The position numbers and the translations under genes were made by a program. Below, piece by piece: positions 25,421-33,056 of a stretch of 33,056 nucleotides of DNA. A model generated the notes under the pieces. It had not been told where the DNA came from. It saw only the letters and a list, made by a program, of their open reading frames with translations, and searched no databases. Numbering within the stretch: the stretch's first letter is position 1; each line of letters opens with the position of its first letter. The stretch covers positions 1-33,056 of the forward strand of contig ABYL01000078.1 of NCBI GenBank assembly GCA_000173575.1, written 5' to 3'. The DNA is from Burkholderia sp. H160. GTDB lineage: Bacteria > Pseudomonadota > Gammaproteobacteria > Burkholderiales > Burkholderiaceae.

Positions 25421-25787
25421 CTGACGGTATCGCTGACGGTACGGACCTCCCAAGTCCTCTGGAAATGCGAGGCGTACACAATCATTTTTAAGCAGACGGC
25501 GCTGATTTTCCGATACGGTCCACATAAAGCCGTTGAGTGCCGGGAGGGAATGCCGGTATCGCTGACGGTATCGGCGGGCGCTATGGGACCCGAGTCAGGC
25601 CAAGCGTTGGGTTTGCGGCGGATGGTTGTCAATAGAGTGGGAGTGATTCAGGATCGCCTGACATCGTCTCATGCGGTATAGAAACCCACGTTAAACCCAC
25701 GCGCCGCAATGGCGATTGTCGTGCCGGTACCGTTTGAGGCAGATGAAATCGCCGATCACGATACCGTCAGGCGGACTGACGGTATCG
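25421..25787. repeat. Repeat array of CTGACGGTATCG and variants
   Basis: The 12-mer CTGACGGTATCG occurs exactly at 25421-25432, 25562-25573 and 25776-25787, and in inverted form at 25759-25770. Imperfect copies are next to the first (25433-25444, ending ACGG) and before the second (around 25553-25561, CCGGTATCG). A further half-like site (CCGATACGGT) is at 25510-25519. Spacing is irregular, so it is not a CRISPR. Clustering of one motif in both orientations within about 370 bp of non-coding DNA suggests protein-binding sites, such as operators or iteron-like sites, or the remains of a mobile element end. No gene nearby obviously uses them. Confidence 0.7.
25759..25787. promoter_or_regulatory. 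Perfect palindrome upstream of a short open frame, candidate operator
   Basis: Two 12-bp arms (25759-25770 and 25776-25787) form a perfect inverted repeat around GCGGA. Four bases after it begins GGAG (25791-25794), and 7 nt later an ATG (25802) opens a frame of only 11 codons that closes at 25835-25837. The order palindrome, ribosome site, ATG looks like the control region of a gene whose body is gone, or of a leader peptide. The palindrome could act as an operator or as an RNA hairpin. The layout is seen in the sequence; the function is inferred. Confidence 0.45.
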
Positions 25788-25884
25788 GACGGAGAATCAA
25801 AATGAGCAAAGGTAGGTCAGAATTCAATCGGCGTTGACCCCGCGCGTCTGAACCTGACGCCGGCCGAGTTGGATCAGTACCGGA

Positions 25885-26418
25885 CTACGATGGGCCGCCC
25901 GCGTCCGCCTCGACCCTGGGGGATGTGTTGCGCTCCAGTCTCATGTACAGGTTCGCGGTCACGATACCGAAGACGATGTGAACGAACAGGCTGGCCCCGT
26001 TGCGCGCTTCTGCGAACCACGGAAAAAACCGCGTCATGCCGTAAAAATTAATCAGGTAAACGACTACAGCGAACGCGCCACCCGCCAGTGAAGCCATCCC
26101 CGTGCTCGAGTCAAGCTTGAATGACGTCATGATCAGACCGAGGATCAGCGCCAACACAATGGCAAGGGCAAAATGCACCACAAAGGCCGCGAGCACGATG
26201 CCAATTGAGAATGATTGCGGCGACTGCAATGCGCCTCGTCCCAGAATGATCGCGGCGACCATGCGTGGGGGCTCCAGCAGACTTCCGCCCGTCATCACTG
26301 CCATCAGGATCACCCCTAACGCCAGGAACACAGCGCCGGCAATGACGCCTGCCAGCACGGCTGCCCGCCAGTCGGGCTGGCCGTGTGTGAAATGATGGGA
26401 ATTCATGTGAAGTTGCAC
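25885..26418 (-). CDS. Small four-helix membrane protein of unknown function
   Basis: A 177-residue protein with four clear hydrophobic helices (about residues 19-41, 67-93, 106-125, 142-160) and short polar ends. The first helix is preceded by a histidine-containing segment (MNSHHFTHGQPDWR). I recognise no catalytic motif. Similar short proteins in Burkholderiaceae are usually labelled as hypothetical membrane proteins. The GTG at 26418 is taken as start because GGGAG lies 7 nt before it. The internal ATG at 26406 would give a 173-residue product but sits about 19 nt from that site. It stands alone; the repeat array ends about 100 bp past its 3' end. Confidence 0.72.
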   Translation of the reverse strand: MQLHMNSHHFTHGQPDWRAAVLAGVIAGAVFLALGVILMAVMTGGSLLEPPRMVAAIILGRGALQSPQSFSIGIVLAAFVVHFALAIVLALILGLIMTSFKLDSSTGMASLAGGAFAVVVYLINFYGMTRFFPWFAEARNGASLFVHIVFGIVTANLYMRLERNTSPRVEADAGGPS

Positions 26419-27036
26419 GATTTTTCTCCCGATCGATTCGGATAATTCATTCTAGTCGTCCAACTCGCAAGACTGGTAGCGCCGCATCGTGATCGCAACC
26501 CCGACGGATGATCCTCGTTCTGGCGACGAAGGGGTGCGACGAACCATACGTGCAAGAGACCCTTGATGCACGTCAGTCGCTGAGAGGTAGGAGGGTTGTC
26601 CGCGGCAGACCTGTCCACGGATCGATAATTAAGCTTTTAGCTCGCAGTGGAGAATCAAATGCCCGTGAAATCGATAGCACTGCAGATGGCTGCGGGGATG
26701 GCGCTGTCGATTCCGTCGTAAAGCTGCCGCGACCACGCTTGCTCGACCAGCACGAACAGCGCGACGATGCGCCCATTCCGCGCTGGAATCCGCCTTAATG
26801 TCTGCTTTCGACAACGGCCGCAATCGTATCCGTTCGATAGGCGCGAAATCGATCAACCATAATGGCGGCAAAGGCGTAGTGTTACATAGCGGACCGCTCA
26901 GAGTGGACGGTATGGAACCCGCTCGCGGCACCACGGCATAGTCCCGGCGCGTGCCACCGCATGCACTGGTGCCTCGGCGCGGGCGAGGTGGGGCGGCATG
27001 GTCTGCAACCGCTAGTCAACGATGGAAGGAGGCCCC
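26419..27036. other. Intergenic region between divergent genes
   Basis: About 600 bp separates the minus-strand membrane protein from the plus-strand glycine-zipper gene, so both promoters must lie here. Short frames exist on both strands but show no domain and are not supported by good starts. I see no terminator, repeat or RNA gene. A strong ribosome site (AAGGAGG at 27027-27033) marks the right edge. Confidence 0.4.
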
Positions 27037-27594
27037 ATGTCACTCATCGTCGCAGCACGCTTTACGACATTCCCCGCCGCTGAAGACGCGGCGCAACGGC
27101 TCTTTGATGCCGGTTTCGTCGAGGAGGACGTCACACTGTTTTTCGTCAATCCGCCCGGCCAGCACGCACGTTTTCAGCCCGGCGGCGGTACCAGCACCGA
27201 CGCAAGCGCGAGGGAGGCGCCGAAGGGTGCCGAGATAGGCGTCACGATTGGCGCAGCGGTTGGCGCCGTGATCGGCGTCGGGATCTTCGCGGTGTTTTCG
27301 GCGCCGCTTATCATGTCGCTGATCGCAGCCGGGGTGAGTGCGTATGTCGGTGCATTGGTCGGCGCGATGATGCGCACGTACGAAGCCGGCAACGAAGAAA
27401 CCCGAGGTTCCGGGGTGCTGGTGGCCGTACACGTGACGCCGGACAACCAGTTGGACGCCGCACGGGTGCTGCGCGATGCGGGAGGCGCGGCGATCGAACG
27501 CGCGACCGGCAGTTGGCAACAAGGGCGGTGGGCCGACTTCGATCCGCTCAAGCAGCCTGTGCCGCTCAACGAATTCAGTGAGAAGCACGCCTGA
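27037..27594 (+). CDS. Glycine-zipper protein with N-terminal alpha/beta domain
   Basis: A 185-residue protein. Residues 1-45 (SLIVAARFTTFPAAEDAAQRL and VTLFFVNPPGQH) look like a small ferredoxin-like alpha/beta domain of the kind seen in stress-related DUF1269-type proteins. Residues about 66-113 are a glycine-zipper membrane segment with GxxxG/A spacing (GAEIGVTIGAAVGAVIGVG and VSAYVGALVGAMM). A C-terminal domain with VLVAVHVTPDNQLDAARVL resembles a second small alpha/beta unit. The role may be membrane-associated stress response; this is not established. ATG 27037 is chosen over one at 27022 because AAGGAGG ends 3 nt upstream. A strong terminator follows. A protein of the same general design starts at 32755, on the other side of the oxidase operon. 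Confidence 0.75.
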   Translation: MSLIVAARFTTFPAAEDAAQRLFDAGFVEEDVTLFFVNPPGQHARFQPGGGTSTDASAREAPKGAEIGVTIGAAVGAVIGVGIFAVFSAPLIMSLIAAGVSAYVGALVGAMMRTYEAGNEETRGSGVLVAVHVTPDNQLDAARVLRDAGGAAIERATGSWQQGRWADFDPLKQPVPLNEFSEKHA

Positions 27595-27640
27595 TTTGAC
27601 GGTGTTTTTCGCTGAGATTTTCAGCGAGCTACGAAACTGG

Positions 27641-27670
27641 AACGGCCCGGCATTTGTCGGGCCGTTTTGT
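27641..27670 (+). terminator. Rho-independent terminator after the glycine-zipper gene
   Basis: A perfect 9-bp stem (27641-27649 with 27658-27666, AACGGCCCG arm) and an 8-nt loop are followed by TTGTATTTT on the plus strand. It starts 46 bp after the stop codon. A second, smaller hairpin (27610-27615 with 27621-27626) precedes it. The T-rich side faces the plus strand, so it serves the glycine-zipper gene rather than the oxidase operon coming from the other side. Confidence 0.85.
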
Positions 27671-27793
27671 ATTTTGAGCGGAACGTTCCGGCGATTCCGG
27701 TTGCGCCGGCCATCTACTGGGAAATGGGACCCGAGCGTCGCGCGTCGATAGGCATTGCCAATTCGCTGGTGCGCGTCCCGGTCGGCGAAGGGA

Positions 27794-28135
27794 TCAATGG
27801 AAGAACAGTTCCCGCATGCCGAAGGTGTGATTCGCTTCGGCCGCCATCAGCACCAGCAGCACCAGCAGGCACAGGGGCGGTATCAGGATGGCGTACACCA
27901 GCGCCAGCCGCTCCCACATCATGTGCATGAAAATCGACACGATCAGCCCAGCCTTGGCGATCATCAGCACGACGATCAGCACCCAGCGCAGCAGACCCTG
28001 CACGTGGAAGTAATCCACCATGTACGACAAGGTGCTCAGTACGAACAGCAGGCCCCAGATCTTCAGGTAGATGCCGATCGGATGCTGCTGGCCGTGCGCG
28101 GCCTCGGGTCGATGGGCGGTATCGGCGTGGTCCAT
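27794..28135 (-). CDS. Cytochrome c oxidase subunit IV family protein
   Basis: A 113-residue membrane protein with three helices (about 25-44, 50-70, 78-98). It contains YLKIWGLLFVLSTLSYMVDY, then LIVVLMIAKAGLIVSIFMHM and a final aliphatic helix. The KAxLIxxFFMH-like segment, here KAGLIVSIFMHMMWE, is the signature of bacterial oxidase subunit IV. It stabilises the oxidase complex in the inner membrane. ATG 28135 lies 8 bp after the stop of the subunit III gene and is the last gene of the operon. The frame is open further upstream, but that part overlaps subunit III in another frame. Confidence 0.88.
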   Translation of the reverse strand: MDHADTAHRPEAAHGQQHPIGIYLKIWGLLFVLSTLSYMVDYFHVQGLLRWVLIVVLMIAKAGLIVSIFMHMMWERLALVYAILIPPLCLLVLLVLMAAEANHTFGMRELFFH

Positions 28136-28143
28136 GGTCTGCC

Positions 28144-28851
28144 TCACCACAAATAGAACAGCGCAAAGATGAACACCCACACCAGGTCGACGAAGTGCCA
28201 GTACAGGCCGGCAATCTCCACGATCTGGAAGTTGCCGTGCTCGGTGAACCCTGGCTGGAGGATCTTGCGACGGATCAGCAGCAGGTAGATCACGCCGCAG
28301 GTCACGTGAAAGCCGTGGAACCCGGTGATCATGAAGAAACACGCGCCAAACTGCGCCGCGCCGATCGGGTTGCCCCAGGGGCGGATACCTTCATGGACGA
28401 TCAGCTTGGTCCATTCGAAGGCCTGCATCGACACGAAGGTCGCGCCCAGCAGCGCGGTCGCCAGCAACAGTTGGGCGGCGCGCTTTGCGTTGCGCCGGTA
28501 GCCAAAGTTGACGGCCATCGCCATGGTGCCGCTGCTGCTGATCAGGACGAACGTCATGATGGCGATCAGCAGCAAGGGCACATCCACGCCGAACACAGTC
28601 AGCCCAAACACCTTGGAAGGGTCAGGCCACGGCACCGTGGTCGACATGCGCACCGTCATGTAGCCGATCAGGAAGCTGCTGAAGATGAAGGTGTCCGACA
28701 GCAGGAAGATCCACATCATCGCCTTGCCCCACGGCACCTTGAAGGCTTGGCGGTCGGCCGACCAGTCCGTGACGATGCCGCGCCAGCCGTCAGGCCCGGC
28801 GTCGGTGGGCGTGGTGACAGCGGATTCGGTCGGGAGCGTGTGCGTGGTCAT
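28144..28851 (-). CDS. coxC: Cytochrome c oxidase subunit III
   Basis: A 235-residue membrane protein of the heme-copper oxidase subunit III family. It has a short polar N-terminus, then GKAMMWIFLLSDTFIFSSFLIGYM, the standard first core helix. SMQAFEWTKLI and the TGFHGFHVTCGVIYLL helix follow, and it ends GLYWHFVDLVWVFIFALFYLW, the classic subunit III C-terminus. Subunit III stabilises subunit I and helps proton uptake. ATG 28851 is chosen because it overlaps the upstream gene's stop as ATGA; the frame extends further upstream without family similarity. It sits between a second subunit III-family gene and subunit IV. Confidence 0.93.
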   Translation of the reverse strand: MTTHTLPTESAVTTPTDAGPDGWRGIVTDWSADRQAFKVPWGKAMMWIFLLSDTFIFSSFLIGYMTVRMSTTVPWPDPSKVFGLTVFGVDVPLLLIAIMTFVLISSSGTMAMAVNFGYRRNAKRAAQLLLATALLGATFVSMQAFEWTKLIVHEGIRPWGNPIGAAQFGACFFMITGFHGFHVTCGVIYLLLIRRKILQPGFTEHGNFQIVEIAGLYWHFVDLVWVFIFALFYLW

Positions 28852-29459
28852 GGCGCGGCTCCATACAGCGGCCCGCAGATGGCGGCGACGACCCCAGGGG
28901 TGATCCACCACATCGCCGCCAGCAGCACGAGCCAGACAGCCAGCAGGAAATGCCAGTAGATGGCGCACAGTGCGATGGCGCGCTGGGCCCGGAAGGGGTC
29001 CCCGCCTCGGAGCAGCGCGATCGTCACCGCCCAGGCCACCAGCCCGCCCAGCACATGCAACCCGTGCAGGCCGGTGAGCAGGTAGAGGAAGCTATTGGAA
29101 GGATTGACGGTGACGGTCTGCCCGGCCGCCGACAGGATGCGCCAGGCGGTCAGTTGTCCGATCACGAACACGGCCGCCAGCACCCCGCCGGACACCAGCC
29201 ACGCCGCGCGGTGCAAGGTAATCTGCCGGGCGCGCTGCATGGCAATGCTTGCCAGCACCAGCGCGCCGGTGTTCCACCACAACAGCGCCGGATGCGGGAT
29301 CGGCTGCCAGTCGGGCTCGCGCATCCGCATCCCATAGGCGAGCAGCAGCAGTGAAAACAATGTCGTTGCCACAGCCATGAAGACGATCAGACCGATGCGG
29401 CTCGCATTCGGAAAGACAGGCGGCGCGTCGGGAACGAAGGAGCGGCGCAGTGTGGTCAT
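28848..29459 (-). CDS. Second subunit III-family protein of the oxidase operon
   Basis: A 203-residue membrane protein with about five helices. The later part, YLLTGLHGLHVLGGLVAW and AIALCAIYWHFLLAVWLVLLA, carries the two signatures of subunit III (TGxHGxHV and YWHFxxxVW). The first half is less typical. It overlaps the subunit I stop (ATGA at 29456-29459) and the next subunit III gene. Two tandem subunit III-like genes occur in several caa3-type operons; the division of labour between them is not known from this sequence. It could be a separate quaternary-contact subunit or a diverged duplicate. Confidence 0.85.
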   Translation of the reverse strand: MTTLRRSFVPDAPPVFPNASRIGLIVFMAVATTLFSLLLLAYGMRMREPDWQPIPHPALLWWNTGALVLASIAMQRARQITLHRAAWLVSGGVLAAVFVIGQLTAWRILSAAGQTVTVNPSNSFLYLLTGLHGLHVLGGLVAWAVTIALLRGGDPFRAQRAIALCAIYWHFLLAVWLVLLAAMWWITPGVVAAICGPLYGAAP

Positions 29460-31216
29460 TCGTGTGCCTCGCCGGGTTGAAGCGTCGGGTGGGCCGGGGC
29501 CGGTTCAGGCGGCGTCTCAGGCGGCTGGTTTTGCGGGACGAAGTCTTCCTCGTGCCCCGGCGGGCTGTATTCGTACGCCCAGCGGTAGACGACGGGCGGC
29601 GTGGCGCCCCAGTTGCCGTGCACCGGCGGCGTTTGCGGCGTCTGCCATTCCAGCGTGGTGGCCCGCCACGGGTTGCCGTCGGCACGCTTGCCGCGCGCGA
29701 GGCTCCACGCCATGTTGTACAGGAACAGCAACTGCGCCGCCGCAACGATCAGCGCAATGATGGTGATGAACGTGTTGAGCGTCTGCGCCGAATGGGGAAT
29801 GAAGCTGTAGCCCTCATACTGGTAATACCGCCGCGGCATGCCCAGGATGCCGAGATAGTGCATCGGGAAGTAGATCGCATAGGTGCCGATGAAGGTGACC
29901 CAGAAGTGCACGCGCCCGAGCGTGTCGTTGAGCATGCGGCCCGTCACCTTCGGAAACCAGTGGTAGATGCCGCCAAACACCACCAGGATCGGCGACACGC
30001 CCATCACCATATGGAAGTGCGCCACCACGAAGTACGTGTTCGACAGCGGAATGTCCACGCTCACGTTGCCGAGGTAGAGCCCGGTCAGCCCACCCAGGAC
30101 GAATGTGCTGATGAAGCCGATTGCAAACAGCATCGGCACGGTCAGGTGGATATCGCCGCGCCACAGCGTCAGCACCCAGTTGTAGACTTTGAGGGCGGTC
30201 GGGACGGCGATGATGAGCGTGGTGGTGGCAAAGAAGAAGCCGAAGTACGGATTCATGCCGGCGATGAACATGTGGTGCGCCCAGACCACGAAGCTCAGCG
30301 CACCGATGATGATGATGGCCCACACCATCATCTTGTAGCCGAAGATGTTCTTGCGCGCGTGCGTGCTGATGAGGTCTGACACGATTCCAAAGGCCGGCAG
30401 CGCGACGATGTAGACCTCCGGATGCCCGAAGAACCAGAACAGGTGCTGGAACAGCAGCGGACTGCCGCCGGCATGCTTGAGCGTCTGCCCCATCGACACC
30501 ACGGCCGGCACAAAGAAGCTGGTGCCGAGCGTCCTGTCGAGCAGCATCATCACCGCCGACACGAACAGCGCCGGAAACGCCAGCAGCGCCAGGATGGTCG
30601 CCGCGAAGATGCCCCACACCGTGAGCGGCATGCGCATGAGCGTCATGCCGCGCGTGCGCGCCTGCAGCGTGGTGGTGACGTAATTCAGGCCGCCCATCGT
30701 TGCCGCGACGATGAAGATCGCCAGCGACACCAGCATCAACACGATGCCCCATTCCACGCCCGGCGTGCCCGGCAGGATGGCCTGGGGTGGGTACAGCGTC
30801 CAGCCCGCACCGGTCGGCCCGCCTGGCACGAAGAAGCTCGACACCAGCACCAGCACGGCCAGCAGGTAGACCCAGTAACTCAGCATGTTGAGAAACGGGA
30901 ACACCATGTCGCGCGCGCCCAGCATCAGCGGGATCAGGTAGTTGCCGAAGCCGCCCAGAAACAGCGCCGTCAGCAGGTAGATCACCATGATCATCCCGTG
31001 CATGGTGACGAACTGGTAGTAGTGGTTGGCGTCGATGAAACTGAACTTGCCCGGGAAACCGAGCTGCAACCGCATCAGGTTCGACAGGACAAGGCCGACG
31101 AGGCCAATGGCGATGGCCGTCAGCGAATACTGCACGGCGATGACCTTGTGGTCCTGGCTCCAGACATAGCGGGTCCAGAAGCTTTGCGGGCCGTGGTCGG
31201 TGTGCGCGTAGGGCAT
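29456..31216 (-). CDS. coxA: Cytochrome c oxidase subunit I (caa3/A1-type)
   Basis: The 586-residue catalytic subunit reduces oxygen to water and pumps protons. Low-spin heme ligands are H73 (in VTMHGMIMV) and H402. The binuclear centre has H265 and Y269 in FFGHPEVYI (cross-linked His-Tyr), H314-H315 in WAHHMF, and H400 in VAHFHM. The presence of GHPEVY with E267 points to an A-type oxidase. The GNYLIPLMLGARDM segment carries the D-channel asparagine and aspartate region. The C-terminal tail after the last helix is long and Pro/Glu rich. The ATG has GGAGGAG about 6 nt upstream and lies 13 bp after the subunit II stop. All ligands are intact. Confidence 0.97.
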   Translation of the reverse strand: MPYAHTDHGPQSFWTRYVWSQDHKVIAVQYSLTAIAIGLVGLVLSNLMRLQLGFPGKFSFIDANHYYQFVTMHGMIMVIYLLTALFLGGFGNYLIPLMLGARDMVFPFLNMLSYWVYLLAVLVLVSSFFVPGGPTGAGWTLYPPQAILPGTPGVEWGIVLMLVSLAIFIVAATMGGLNYVTTTLQARTRGMTLMRMPLTVWGIFAATILALLAFPALFVSAVMMLLDRTLGTSFFVPAVVSMGQTLKHAGGSPLLFQHLFWFFGHPEVYIVALPAFGIVSDLISTHARKNIFGYKMMVWAIIIIGALSFVVWAHHMFIAGMNPYFGFFFATTTLIIAVPTALKVYNWVLTLWRGDIHLTVPMLFAIGFISTFVLGGLTGLYLGNVSVDIPLSNTYFVVAHFHMVMGVSPILVVFGGIYHWFPKVTGRMLNDTLGRVHFWVTFIGTYAIYFPMHYLGILGMPRRYYQYEGYSFIPHSAQTLNTFITIIALIVAAAQLLFLYNMAWSLARGKRADGNPWRATTLEWQTPQTPPVHGNWGATPPVVYRWAYEYSPPGHEEDFVPQNQPPETPPEPAPAHPTLQPGEAHE

Positions 31217-31229
31217 TGCGTCTCCTCCG

Positions 31230-32378
31230 CTAGGGTTGGGCTGCGCTGGTGGCGGGCGGGCCGCCTAGCGATTGGATGTAGGTCACCAGCGCGGTCAGCT
31301 CCTGCTCGCTCAGGTCGAACTTCGGCATGATGGGTGCGAAGCCCTTCACGACGCGGGCCGTCGGGTTGCGGATGAAGGCGCGCAGATAGGCTTCGTCCAC
31401 CTTCGCGGTGCTGCCGTCGGCCATCGTTTCGGTCTTGCCGTACAGGCCCTTCCAGCTGGGGCCCACGCGCGGACTGCCGTCCACGGTATGGCAGGCGAAG
31501 CAGCCCTTGGCCTCCGCGAGCGTCTTGCCCTGGTTTGCGAGCGGCTGGGCGCTGCCGCCTGCAGCGGCGGTTGCGGCCTGCACCCTGGCCTGCTGCCGCT
31601 GCGCGAACGTGCTCTGCTGCGCTAGCCAGCGCGAGAACGATGCTTCGTCTTCCACTACCACCACGCCGCGCATGTTGGCGTGCCCGATACCGCAAAGCTG
31701 CGCGCACAGGATGTCGTAACGCCCGGCCTTGGTCGGCGTGAACCAGAAGGTGGTCACCATGCCAGGCACTATGTTCATGCGCGCACGGAACGGCGGTACG
31801 TAGAAGTCGTGTAGCACATCGCGCGACCGTGTCAGGACCTGGATCGGCCGGTTGAGCGGCAGGTGCACCTCGGGCGTCTCGATCAGGTAGTTGTCACGGC
31901 CGTTGGGGTCGCCGGGGTTCATGCCGAAGGGGTTGTCATTGCTGATGTAGCGCACGTCCGTCGTGCCCAGCTTGCCGCCGGGGCCGGCAAAGCGGAAGCG
32001 CCATTGCCATTGCTGGGCGAACACTTCCATCTGCAACACGTTGGACGGCGGCCGTATGTAGTCCGCGTAGACGAAGAGTCCCGGTGCCAGCAACGCTGCC
32101 ACACCGACAGAGGTCAGGCCGATCAGCCACCATTCCAGCCGCTTGTTGTGCGGCTCGTAAACAGCGCGATGACCCTTGCGGTGGCGGTAGCGCACCAGTG
32201 CGATCACGATGAACAGGTTGATCGCGATGAAGAACACGCCGGTAATGACGAGCGTGATCGTCAGCATGTCGTCCATGCGCACCCAGTTCGAGGCGATCGG
32301 TGTGATCCACCAGGGACTGACAAAGTGAAACCCCACCGCCAATACGATGATCAGGAACAGGGCAATCGCAAGCGACAT
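31230..32378 (-). CDS. coxB: Cytochrome c oxidase subunit II with fused cytochrome c (caa3-type)
   Basis: A 382-residue protein that takes electrons from cytochrome c or an equivalent donor. The N-terminal helix serves as anchor or signal, with a second helix at about 38-62 and a third at about 85-104. The periplasmic CuA domain has H190 (VLHDFYVPPF) and the site C225-x3-C229-x3-H233-x2-M236 (CAQLCGIGHANM). An Ala/Gln-rich linker leads to a C-terminal cytochrome c domain with CFACH (C293, C296, H297) and the likely Met ligand in PIMPKFD near 351. The fused heme domain defines the caa3 type. GAGGTGA precedes the ATG. It is the first gene of the five-gene operon. Confidence 0.96.
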   Translation of the reverse strand: MSLAIALFLIIVLAVGFHFVSPWWITPIASNWVRMDDMLTITLVITGVFFIAINLFIVIALVRYRHRKGHRAVYEPHNKRLEWWLIGLTSVGVAALLAPGLFVYADYIRPPSNVLQMEVFAQQWQWRFRFAGPGGKLGTTDVRYISNDNPFGMNPGDPNGRDNYLIETPEVHLPLNRPIQVLTRSRDVLHDFYVPPFRARMNIVPGMVTTFWFTPTKAGRYDILCAQLCGIGHANMRGVVVVEDEASFSRWLAQQSTFAQRQQARVQAATAAAGGSAQPLANQGKTLAEAKGCFACHTVDGSPRVGPSWKGLYGKTETMADGSTAKVDEAYLRAFIRNPTARVVKGFAPIMPKFDLSEQELTALVTYIQSLGGPPATSAAQP

Positions 32379-32754
32379 AGGTCACCTCGCTGCGCGTCAC
32401 TCGCTGGAGCCGCAAACAAAAACGCTCCTGGCGTCGTTGTGCCGCCTTGCCGTACTTCGGTACTGTCTGCGCTGGCACGTCTTTAGACCAAAGGTAGTCC
32501 TCTCCTCTGCATCGTGCAAGGCTGCGCAAGGGGGAATCGCCCCCATATACGGATCGCGCGAATGGAGGAGTCACTTGCTGCGATGCAATGCAAAACGGCC
32601 GTCTCCAGCATCGCATTCCGAGGCGGCCGTCTGCCGAGGGCGGCTGGTCCGAAAATTCCTGGACAGGTCACCTATGCCCCCTGATTGCCTGCGGCAGGGG
32701 TACGATAAACAGCGTCGACCCGTTGGGGGAACGCCTGATTGATGGAGAGCCGAC
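32379..32754. promoter_or_regulatory. Divergent intergenic region (oxidase operon / DUF1269-type gene)
   Basis: About 375 bp between the minus-strand oxidase operon and the plus-strand glycine-zipper gene must hold both promoters. A perfect 5-bp stem (32530-32534 with 32540-32544, all G/C) with a 5-nt loop, and two copies of CGGCCGTCT (in 32580-32640), are visible. No clear -35/-10 pair or known oxygen-responsive box could be read with confidence. No gene is present in this stretch. Confidence 0.4.
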
Positions 32755-33056
32755 ATGAGACGTCTTTATTTCCTCGTACCTGACGCGACGACGGCGAAGG
32801 CGATCGTAGACGACTTGCTGCGGGCGCGGATCACATGGCGACATCTCCATGTCCTCGCGAATCACAGCGTCGCACTCGAACAGTTGCCCGAGGCATCCTT
32901 GCTGCAAAGCAGCGACGTCGTGCACTCGCTCGAACGCGGCGTGGCGCTCGGCGGCGCGACCGGCGCGCTTGTCGGCCTCGTGGCGCTGGCGTTTCCTCCC
33001 GCTGAGCTCGCTATTGCGGGCGGAGCCGTGGTCGCGTTGACGTTGGCAGGTGCCGG
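32755..33056 (+). CDS. DUF1269-type glycine-zipper protein (runs off window end)
   Basis: The frame from ATG 32755 stays open to the last base and is therefore partial (100 residues visible). The N-terminal 45 residues (RRLYFLVPDATTAKAIVDDLL, then HVLANHSVAL) are a small alpha/beta domain of the DUF1269 type. A glycine-zipper membrane segment follows (VALGGATGALVGLVALAF and AIAGGAVVALTLAGA). A GGAGAG ribosome site lies 6 nt upstream. Its design parallels the protein at 27037-27594. The likely role is membrane-associated and stress-related, but this is not established. The C-terminus is outside the window. Confidence 0.8.
   Translation, partial: MRRLYFLVPDATTAKAIVDDLLRARITWRHLHVLANHSVALEQLPEASLLQSSDVVHSLERGVALGGATGALVGLVALAFPPAELAIAGGAVVALTLAGA

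Noticed and set aside
25421-25787. CRISPR array
   Set aside because: The repeats are 12 bp, irregularly spaced and in both orientations, with no uniform spacers and no cas genes.
32530-32544. Small GC hairpin upstream of the oxidase operon as a regulatory element
   Set aside because: A 5-bp stem is too short to distinguish from chance in this composition, and no known regulator site was recognised.

Overview
The window is high-GC DNA with long, overlapping, strongly codon-biased genes. It most resembles a Burkholderiaceae replicon (Paraburkholderia, Caballeronia or Burkholderia type). This is inferred from gene content: a large bcs cellulose locus, a DUF4148-type small exported protein, tandem RepB/ParB-type partition genes, an IS66 remnant and a caa3-type oxidase operon. 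The partition remnants fit a plasmid, chromid or integrated island, but the sequence alone does not prove which.

Layout. (1) 1-3.3 kb is a decaying border: a SAM methyltransferase, a frameshifted RepB-type partition gene, and the 3' end of a second RepB-type gene joined directly to the 5' end of an unrelated glycine-rich exported protein gene. (2) 3.4-19.4 kb is the core of the window. Eleven genes lie on the minus strand in transcription order galU, PAS-PAS-GGDEF cyclase, bcsB, bcsZ, bcsC, bcsE, bcsF, bcsQ, bcsA, a membrane-only bcsG, and bcsR. Most are within a few bases of each other or overlap. (3) 19.5-20.8 kb holds a tyrosine-recombinase tail and a broken IS66 transposase just upstream of galU. 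(4) 21.4-26.4 kb is sparse: a TDT/SLAC1-type membrane transporter, an isochorismatase-fold hydrolase, a lipocalin-like protein, a truncated DUF4148 peptide, a short repeat/palindrome array at 25.42-25.79 kb, and a small four-helix membrane protein. (5) 27.0-33.06 kb carries a minus-strand caa3-type cytochrome oxidase operon (subunit II with fused cytochrome c, subunit I, two subunit III-family proteins, subunit IV). It is flanked on both sides by plus-strand glycine-zipper proteins, the second cut by the window end.

How it works together. GalU would supply UDP-glucose and the GGDEF protein c-di-GMP. BcsA (PilZ domain) and BcsE (RxGD-type site) would read c-di-GMP. BcsA/BcsB synthesise and translocate the glucan, BcsC exports it across the outer membrane, BcsZ trims it, and BcsR/Q/F/E are accessory and assembly factors. 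The locus therefore looks like a self-contained, c-di-GMP-controlled cellulose module. Its most unusual features are a BcsG lacking its whole periplasmic phosphoethanolamine-transferase domain, bcsR placed last, a GalU with an altered nucleotide-binding signature, and mobile or partition debris on both sides. No tRNA, rRNA or CRISPR array was recognised.
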